Shown one piece after another: positions 59,324 to 64,000 of a stretch of 64,000 nucleotides of DNA. This stretch comes from Mycobacterium gordonae. GTDB lineage: Bacteria > Actinomycetota > Actinomycetes > Mycobacteriales > Mycobacteriaceae. The stretch covers positions 5,922,739 through 5,986,738 of the forward strand of contig NZ_CP070973.1 in assembly GCF_017086405.1 (NCBI RefSeq), given 5' to 3'. The first letter of the stretch is position 1. Every line of letters begins with the position of its first letter. The notes beneath the pieces were generated by a model. That model had not been told where the DNA came from, searched no databases, and worked only from the letters and a program-made list of their open reading frames with translations. Position numbers and translations under genes: made by a program.

Positions 59324-59343
59324 TCAGGTTTCGGTTAACCTAA
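59324..59343 (+). promoter_or_regulatory. Possible metal-regulator site upstream of mntH
   Basis: TCAGGTTTCGGTTAACCTAA contains the palindrome GGTTAACC and a good right half of an IdeR/DtxR-type box (TTAACCTAA), while the left half is poor. It lies 35 bases before the mntH start, where an MntR or IdeR operator would be expected. Weak match, recorded as a candidate only. Confidence 0.35.
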
Positions 59344-59378
59344 CTTTTTACTTCGACGGATAGGTACGGGTCGCGAAG

Positions 59379-60620
59379 TTGGCGCAAGAGACGGCAATCC
59401 CGGATAAGGCGGGTTCGGACCGGGCGGGCTGGTATCTGCTGGGTCCCGCCTTCGTCGCCGCGATCGCCTACGTCGACCCGGGCAACGTCGCGGCCAACGT
59501 CAGTTCCGGCTCCAAGTTCGGCTATCTGCTGCTGTGGGTCATCGTCGGCGCCAACGTGATGGCGGGCCTGGTGCAATACCTGTCGGCCAAGCTCGGGCTC
59601 GTGACCGGCCATTCGCTGCCGGAGGCGATCGGCCGCGGAATGGGGCGTCCTGCGCGGTTGGCCTACTGGGCACAAGCCGAGATCGTCGCCATGTCAACCG
59701 ACGTCGCCGAGGTGATCGGCGGGGCGATCGCATTGCGCATCCTGTTCGGGCTGCCGCTACCGCTGGGCGGACTGATCACCGGCGCCATCTCCCTGGTGCT
59801 GCTGCTGATTAAAGACCGTCGGGGCCAACGCCTGTTCGAGGCGGTCATCACCGGATTGCTGCTGGTGATCGCCCTGGGCTTCACGGCCAGCTTCTTCGTC
59901 GCCACACCGCCGGCGGGCGAGGTGATGTCCGGGCTGGTGCCGCGGTTCCAGGGCACCGAAAGCGTGTTGCTGGCGGCCGCGATTCTGGGTGCCACCGTCA
60001 TGCCGCATGCGGTCTATCTGCATTCCGGGCTGTCCCGCGACCGGCACGGGCAACCCGAGGCGGGCGCTGCCCGGCGGCGGTTGCTGCGCGTCACCCGCTG
60101 GGACGTCGGCGTGGCGATGGTGATCGCCGGCGGGGTCAATGCCGCGATGCTGCTGGTCGCCGCGTTCAACATGCGCGGCCACGGAGATGTGGCATCCATT
60201 GATGACGCGTACGGCGCGGTGCGCGACACCATGGGGCCGACGATCGCGGTGCTGTTCGCGATCGGGTTGCTGGCGTCGGGGTTGGCATCGTCCTCGGTGG
60301 GCGCCTACGCCGGGGCGATGATCATGCAGGGGTTGCTGCACTGGTCGGTGCCGATGGTGGTGCGCCGCCTCGTCACGCTGGGTCCGGCGATCGCGCTGCT
60401 GGCGATGAACGTCGACCCCACCCGAACCCTGGTGCTCTCCCAGGTGGTGCTGTCGTTCGGGATCCCGTTCGCGATATTGCCGCTGGTCCGCCTCACCGCT
60501 AACCGGAAGCTGATGGGCTCCGATGCCAACCATCCCGCCACGACGGTCGTTGGCTGGGTGGTCGCGGTGATGATTAGTCTGCTTAACGTGGCGCTGATCT
60601 ATCTGACGGTGACGGGCTGA
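59379..60620 (+). CDS. mntH: Nramp-family divalent metal transporter
   Basis: 413 residues. TTG start at 59379; a stop codon in frame at 59361 leaves no better choice. About eleven membrane segments. The Nramp metal-site motifs are intact: AYVDPGNVAANV in the first helix (D-P-G-N) and VMPHAVYLHSGL in the sixth (M-P-H). The transport signature QGLLHWSVPMVVRRLVT lies near 310. It imports Mn(II) and other divalent metals with protons across the plasma membrane. It corresponds to H37Rv Rv0924c (Mramp). The next gene starts on the base after the stop, so it is co-transcribed. Confidence 0.95.
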   Translation: MAQETAIPDKAGSDRAGWYLLGPAFVAAIAYVDPGNVAANVSSGSKFGYLLLWVIVGANVMAGLVQYLSAKLGLVTGHSLPEAIGRGMGRPARLAYWAQAEIVAMSTDVAEVIGGAIALRILFGLPLPLGGLITGAISLVLLLIKDRRGQRLFEAVITGLLLVIALGFTASFFVATPPAGEVMSGLVPRFQGTESVLLAAAILGATVMPHAVYLHSGLSRDRHGQPEAGAARRRLLRVTRWDVGVAMVIAGGVNAAMLLVAAFNMRGHGDVASIDDAYGAVRDTMGPTIAVLFAIGLLASGLASSSVGAYAGAMIMQGLLHWSVPMVVRRLVTLGPAIALLAMNVDPTRTLVLSQVVLSFGIPFAILPLVRLTANRKLMGSDANHPATTVVGWVVAVMISLLNVALIYLTVTG

Positions 60621-61691
60621 ATGCCGGTCCGCCGGCACCTCTACTTCGCATACGGATCCAACCTGTGCGTGCGACAGATGGCGGCACGCTGTCCCGATGC
60701 CATTGACCCCCGTCCGGCAGTGCTGTGCAACCACGACTGGCTGATCAACGAGCGCGGGGTGGCCACGGTCGAGCCGTGCGCGGGAAGCGAAGTGCACGGT
60801 GTGCTGTGGCGCCTTTCCGATCGCGACCTGACGGTGCTGGACAGCGCCGAGGGTGTGCCGGTGCGCTATCGGCGGGACCAGATGGACGTGCACACCGACT
60901 CGGGGCCCTTGCCGGCTTGGGTGTACATCGACCACCGGGTGACCCCGGGACCTCCCCGACCCGGTTACCTGTCGCGCATCATCGACGGCGCGCTGCACCA
61001 CGGGCTGCCGCAGCGCTGGATCGACTTTCTGCACCGCTGGGACCCGACCCACTGGCCGGCACCAGCGTCCTCCGACGGGTCTGGGCCGCAGTCTCTTTCG
61101 GAGTTGTTGAGCGAGCCGGGCGTGGTGGAGCTGAGCCGGTTGCGGTCACGCTTCGGCTTTCTCGCGATCCATGGTGGCGGTCTCGAGCAGATGACCGACG
61201 TGATCGCCGAGCGCGCCGCCGAGGCCTCCGGTGCCTCGGTGTATCTGCTGCGTCATCCCAACCGCTATCCGCACCACCTGCCGTCGTCACGGTTCGATCC
61301 GGCCGAGTCTGCACAGCTGGCCGAGTTTCTCGACCACGTCGACGTCGCCGTCTCGTTGCACGGCTACGGCCGGCTCGGGCGCGGCACACAGCTGCTGGCC
61401 GGCGGCCGCAACCGCGCACTCGCCGACCATGTGGCCGGACATGTGCGGCTGCCGGGGTATGCCGTCATCACCGATCTCGACGCGATCCCCTCGGAGCTGA
61501 GGGGGCTGCATCCGGACAACCCAGTGAACCGGGTCCGCAATGGAGGGACACAGCTCGAACTGCCGGTTCGAGCCCGCGGTCTCAGCCCCCGTAGCCCACT
61601 CCCGGGTGCCGACGGTTTGTCACCGGTCACATCCAGTTTGACGCAGGGGTTGGCGACCGCAGCCCGTTCCTGGCAGGTGTCTTCGGATTAG
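60621..61691 (+). CDS. Two-domain protein: gamma-glutamylcyclotransferase-like plus poly-gamma-glutamate hydrolase-like
   Basis: 356 residues. Residues about 1-150 show the gamma-glutamylcyclotransferase (GGCT) barrel: HLYFAYGSNLCVRQMAARC (the YGSN loop), VLWRLSDRDLTVLDSAEGVP with the probable catalytic Glu, and AWVYIDHR. Residues about 160-330 match the DUF867/PghP zinc hydrolase family, with GFLAIHGGGLEQMTDVIAERAAE (His and Glu zinc ligands) and VDVAVSLHGYGRLG. Both halves would act on gamma-glutamyl bonds, so the enzyme may process gamma-glutamyl or gamma-polyglutamate substrates. It directly follows mntH. It corresponds to H37Rv Rv0923c. Confidence 0.8.
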   Translation: MPVRRHLYFAYGSNLCVRQMAARCPDAIDPRPAVLCNHDWLINERGVATVEPCAGSEVHGVLWRLSDRDLTVLDSAEGVPVRYRRDQMDVHTDSGPLPAWVYIDHRVTPGPPRPGYLSRIIDGALHHGLPQRWIDFLHRWDPTHWPAPASSDGSGPQSLSELLSEPGVVELSRLRSRFGFLAIHGGGLEQMTDVIAERAAEASGASVYLLRHPNRYPHHLPSSRFDPAESAQLAEFLDHVDVAVSLHGYGRLGRGTQLLAGGRNRALADHVAGHVRLPGYAVITDLDAIPSELRGLHPDNPVNRVRNGGTQLELPVRARGLSPRSPLPGADGLSPVTSSLTQGLATAARSWQVSSD

Positions 61692-61704
61692 TTGGAGGTT
61701 GTTG

Positions 61705-62523
61705 GTGGACAAGGATTTTCGATTCGGCTTGAGCATCCGCTACTTCAGGTCGCGCGAGGCCTTGGTGGAGATCGCCAAGCGGGCCGAAGATATCGGATTC
61801 GATGTCCTCTGCGTGCCAGACCATCTCGGTGCGGCGGCGCCGTTTCCCACGCTGACGGCGGCGGCCATGGTGACCAAGCGAATCCACCTCAGCATGTATG
61901 TGCTCAACGCAGCGTTCTACAAGCCGGCGCTGTTGAGCCGCGACATCGGCGCCCTGGACATCCTCAGCGACGGGCGTCTGGAGGTCGGACTCGGAACCGG
62001 TTACGTCCGAGAGGAATTCGAGGCCGCCGAGTTGTCCTATCCGAGCGCGGGCGCGCGAGTCGACTACCTGCAGCACATGACGGAGTACCTGACCGAGCAT
62101 CACCCGCGGGTGCCGATCATGATCGCCGGCAGCGGCGACCGGGTGATGCGGCTGGCCGCCCGGCACGCCGACATCATCGGGCTCACCGGCGCCAGAGTGC
62201 GTGACGTCGAGGACCCGCTGGCCGAGCGCATCGAGTTCGTCCGCAACGCGGCGGGAGACCGGTTCAGCGCGCTGGAACTGAACCTGGTGATCACCGCGGT
62301 GCCCGGTCCGGACGAGACCATGCCCGACCTGTCCCTGACCCGCCGCAACGCGCCGGACCGCTCCGATGAAGAGCTGCTGGCCATGCACTCGGTACTCAGC
62401 GGCTCTCCGCGGGAGATGGCGGACAAACTTGCGGGGCACCGGGAGAAGTACGGCGTCACGCACTTCACCGTGCAGGACAACCACATCGACAACTTCGCCA
62501 ATGTGATCGCCGAGCTGCGCTGA
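61705..62523 (+). CDS. LLM-class F420-dependent oxidoreductase
   Basis: 272 residues from the GTG at 61705, six bases behind GGAGG; two TTG codons just upstream overlap the ribosome site. Luciferase-like barrel of the family with FGLSIRYFRSREALVEIAKRAEDIGFDVLCVPDHLG, LSMYVLNAAFYKPALLSRDI, LSDGRLEVGLGTGYVREEF and PIMIAGSGDRVMRLAARHADIIGL. The third such enzyme in this window. F420 is the expected cofactor; the substrate is unknown. It starts 13 bases after the previous gene's stop and is followed by tRNA-Arg. Confidence 0.87.
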   Translation: MDKDFRFGLSIRYFRSREALVEIAKRAEDIGFDVLCVPDHLGAAAPFPTLTAAAMVTKRIHLSMYVLNAAFYKPALLSRDIGALDILSDGRLEVGLGTGYVREEFEAAELSYPSAGARVDYLQHMTEYLTEHHPRVPIMIAGSGDRVMRLAARHADIIGLTGARVRDVEDPLAERIEFVRNAAGDRFSALELNLVITAVPGPDETMPDLSLTRRNAPDRSDEELLAMHSVLSGSPREMADKLAGHREKYGVTHFTVQDNHIDNFANVIAELR

Positions 62524-62572
62524 TCGGTGAGCGGTCGGTGGTCGACGGGACGCCCGGTAAGCTCAGCCCGTC

Positions 62573-62645
62573 GCCCCCGTAGCTCAGGGGATAGAGCACG
62601 GCTCTCCTAAAGCCGGTGTCGCAGGTTCGAATCCTGCCGGGGGCA
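62573..62645 (+). tRNA. tRNA-Arg (anticodon CCT)
   Basis: 73-base cloverleaf. Acceptor arms GCCCCCG / CGGGGGC with discriminator A, D-arm GCTC...GAGC, anticodon stem CGGCT / AGCCG with loop CTCCTAA (anticodon CCT, reading AGG), and T-arm GCAGG-TTCGAAT-CCTGC. CCA is not encoded. Insertion-sequence material begins within ~20 bases downstream. Confidence 0.97.
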
Positions 62646-62665
62646 CAGGGGTACATGTATGACGT

Positions 62666-62750
62666 CGGTTGATGTTTGACATTTCGCCTCCGGTTGATGC
62701 CTGACAGTGTTTCGGCTGATGTTTGACAGTTACTTCGGTTGATCCTTGAC
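62666..62750 (+). repeat. Four imperfect direct repeats at an IS end
   Basis: CGGTTGATGTTTGAC (62666-62680), CGGTTGATGCCTGAC (62691-62705), CGGCTGATGTTTGAC (62713-62727) and CGGTTGATCCTTGAC (62736-62750), spaced 22-25 bases. They immediately precede a transposase start and look like subterminal transposase-binding repeats. Confidence 0.8.
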
Positions 62751-62759
62751 ACTCCCTAG

Positions 62760-62842
62760 ATGAGGGAGTTGAGCGTGGCCGAGCAGCGGTATCAGGCCGT
62801 GATGGCCGTGATTGCCGATGGTTTGTCGATTTGTCAGGTGGC
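62760..62842 (+). pseudogene. Remnant of an IS481-type transposase (N-terminus only)
   Basis: The ATG at 62760 gives MRELSVAEQRYQAVMAVIA then DGLSICQVA, the start of the N-terminal helix-turn-helix of IS481-like integrases. After codon 28 the resemblance stops, and an unrelated 70-base stretch leads into the end of an IS21-family element at about 62914. The gene was probably cut by that later insertion or by a deletion. Confidence 0.65.
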
Positions 62843-62917
62843 CGTCACGCCATCGACGGCGAGCACGTCGAAGCGCGGTACACGTGCTTTGTCGCCTCGA
62901 TTCCGTTACCGGCTGTT

Positions 62918-62965
62918 GACGACGGTCGAAAACTAGGCCACAGACGACGGTGAAAAGTAGGCCAC
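62918..62965. repeat. Two subterminal repeats of the IS21 element
   Basis: GACGACGGTCGAAAACTAGG plus CCAC (62918-62941) and GACGACGGTGAAAAGTAGGC plus CAC (62943-62965), in direct orientation. They are the multiple terminal transposase-binding sites typical of IS21. Confidence 0.7.
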
Positions 62966-62976
62966 GTGGTCGGTGG

Positions 62977-63765
62977 TTATTGTGCCGTGTTGTCGGCTCT
63001 GGCGGAGGGCAGGGTGTCGATTCCGGTGTCTTTGAGCCGGTAGCTGGAGCCTTTGAGGGTCAGGACGTCGGCGTGGTGGACGATGCGGTCGATCATCGCC
63101 GCGGCGACGACTTGATCTCCGAACACGTCGCCCCAGCGGGCGAAGGGCAGGTTCGAGGTCAGAATCAGCGAGGCGTGTTCGTAGCGGCTGGAGACCAGTT
63201 GGAAGAACAAGTTCGCGGCGTCCTGTTCGAAGGGGATGTATCCGACCTCGTCGACGACGAGAAGGCCGATGCGGCGCAACTTGGCCAACTCGACGGGCAG
63301 TCGCCCCGCGGTGTGGGCGGCCTTGAGGCGAGCGACCCAGTCCACCGCGGTGGCGAACGCGATGCGATGCCCGGTCTGGGCGGCTTTGATGGCCAATCCG
63401 ATGGCGAGGTGAGTCTTGCCGGTTCCCGGTGGGCCGAGCAGCACCACGTTGCGGGACCTGGCCAGGAACGCACCCGTGCCTAGGTGGGCGACCATGTCCC
63501 GGTTCAAGGCCGGTTGGTGATCGAAGTTGAAGTCTTCCAACGACTTGCGCGTCGGAAACCCCGCCGAGCGGATGCGGGTCGCCGCACCGGAGGCTTCCCG
63601 GGCCGCGACCTCCCGGGAAAGCACCGCCGCCAGATACTCCTCATGAGTCCAGTTGGCGTCACGGGCTTGCTCGGCGAGCCGGGCGGCGGCGTCGCGGATG
63701 CGCGGCGCCTTAAGGGCCTGGGCGTAATGCAGGACGGATTTGATCGGATCCTCGGCCATGATCAC
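62977..63765 (-). CDS. istB: IstB-like ATP-binding protein of IS21 family
   Basis: 262 residues from a GTG at 63765 that overlaps the istA stop (GTGA). AAA+ ATPase of the DnaA/DnaC-like clade: the N-terminal helical domain with AEQARDANWTHEEYLAAVL, then Walker A LLGPPGTGKTHLAIGLA, Walker B LLVVDEVGYIPF, sensor LILTSNLPFARWGDVFGD and the arginine-finger region AAMIDRIVHHADVL. IstB selects target DNA and stimulates the IstA transposase. It appears complete. Confidence 0.93.
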   Translation of the reverse strand: MIMAEDPIKSVLHYAQALKAPRIRDAAARLAEQARDANWTHEEYLAAVLSREVAAREASGAATRIRSAGFPTRKSLEDFNFDHQPALNRDMVAHLGTGAFLARSRNVVLLGPPGTGKTHLAIGLAIKAAQTGHRIAFATAVDWVARLKAAHTAGRLPVELAKLRRIGLLVVDEVGYIPFEQDAANLFFQLVSSRYEHASLILTSNLPFARWGDVFGDQVVAAAMIDRIVHHADVLTLKGSSYRLKDTGIDTLPSARADNTAQ

Positions 63766-64000
63766 GCCACCTCCCCGTCGGAAGTGACTGTTGCCGTGGT
63801 GAAGTCGACACCGAACGCGCGGTCGTAGTCGGCCAGATCACGGACCAGGTAATCACCGACCACCGGTGGTGGGCCGGTTTGGAACTGTCGACGCAATGCT
63901 GCGGCAGTCGCGACGTGGGTGGGATCGGTCAGCGTTTGTCGTACCGCCCAGCAGCGGTCATGAGCCGCCAGCTGGCGCCCCGCTCGGGTCACCACCACCT
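63762..64000 (-). CDS. istA: IstA transposase, C-terminal part
   Basis: The last ~79 residues of the IS21 transposase, open to the window end. The visible part (VTRAGRQLAAHDRCWAVRQTL, LRRQFQTGPPP, LADYDRAFGVD) resembles the C-terminal beta-barrel and tail that follow the rve integrase core in IstA. The DDE core itself is outside the window. The stop overlaps the istB start, as in the istA-istB operon. Confidence 0.8.
   Translation of the reverse strand, partial: VVVTRAGRQLAAHDRCWAVRQTLTDPTHVATAAALRRQFQTGPPPVVGDYLVRDLADYDRAFGVDFTTATVTSDGEVA

Larger units (their letters stand above)
62914..64000 (-). mobile_element. IS21-family element, partial (runs off the window)
   Basis: It holds istB and the 3' part of istA on the minus strand. 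The visible terminus is placed at TGTTGAC (62914), because IS21 elements end in TG...CA and two subterminal repeats follow at once (62918-62941 and 62943-62965: GACGACGGT...AAAA.TAGGCCAC). The other end and most of istA lie beyond 64000. Confidence 0.75.

Noticed and set aside
62666..62750. CRISPR array from four short direct repeats
   Set aside because: Repeats are only 15 bases, imperfect, 22-25 bases apart and next to a transposase start, so they are IS subterminal repeats. No CRISPR array was seen anywhere in the window.

Overview
The window is chromosomal DNA of a slow-growing mycobacterium. GC is high, GTG and TTG starts are common, and it carries PE_PGRS, PE and PPE-MPTR genes, F420-type luciferase-like oxidoreductases, an antigen 85-like mycolyltransferase, PknD with its NHL propeller, and LigD/Ku. 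From memory, the gene order is that of the M. tuberculosis H37Rv segment from about Rv0971c back to Rv0923c, read in reverse. Several things differ from H37Rv and suggest a related non-tuberculous species (M. kansasii or M. marinum type, inference): cobF is present, the Rv0947c and Rv0944 homologues are full length, and the extra pstS1-pstB-pstC1-pstA2 block next to Ku is missing. The exact species cannot be fixed from the sequence alone.

Layout. 1-3.8 kb: end of an enoyl-CoA hydratase, a DUF1707 protein, then an overlapping cassette of WXG100-like protein, DUF1023 alpha/beta-hydrolase and lipoprotein LprP. 3.8-12 kb (minus strand): VWA protein, MoxR-type ATPase (frameshifted), purH, purN, a 59-bp tandem repeat, perM and a DUF5336 antigen homologue. 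12-15.8 kb: an oxidoreductase behind a KstR-type operator, a thiolase-like gene and a decayed PE_PGRS gene. 15.8-19.6 kb: the sucC-sucD operon split by an intact IS110-family element. 19.6-31 kb: M23 peptidase behind a CRP-type site, membrane protein, uvrD1, a frameshifted PPE-MPTR, chorismate mutase, mycolyltransferase, pgi, an SDR and an Fpg/Nei glycosylase. 31-36.6 kb: three PE/PE_PGRS genes and cobF. 36.6-44.6 kb: diiron oxygenase and monooxygenase pair, STAS/ATPase regulator, oxidoreductase, enoyl-CoA hydratase, methyltransferase and a FAH/metallo-beta-lactamase fusion. 44.6-48.8 kb: end-joining repair genes ligD and mku with a PfkB kinase between them. 48.8-55.4 kb: phosphate uptake (pstS2, pstS3, pstC2, pstA1) around pknD. 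56.6-62.5 kb: a three-gene redox cluster behind a second KstR-type site, mntH, a two-domain gamma-glutamyl enzyme and another luciferase-like oxidoreductase. 62.5-64 kb: tRNA-Arg followed by IS debris and an IS21-family element running off the end.

The most interesting system is the IS110 element between sucC and sucD. The empty target site can be rebuilt around a CT dinucleotide. The 5' non-coding end of the element contains two short segments that match its own two termini in the arrangement expected for the donor-binding loop of an IS110 bridge RNA. A second theme is a set of one-base errors in G/C homopolymers that break otherwise normal genes. At least two occur in the same GTTCCCC context, which points to assembly error rather than gene decay.
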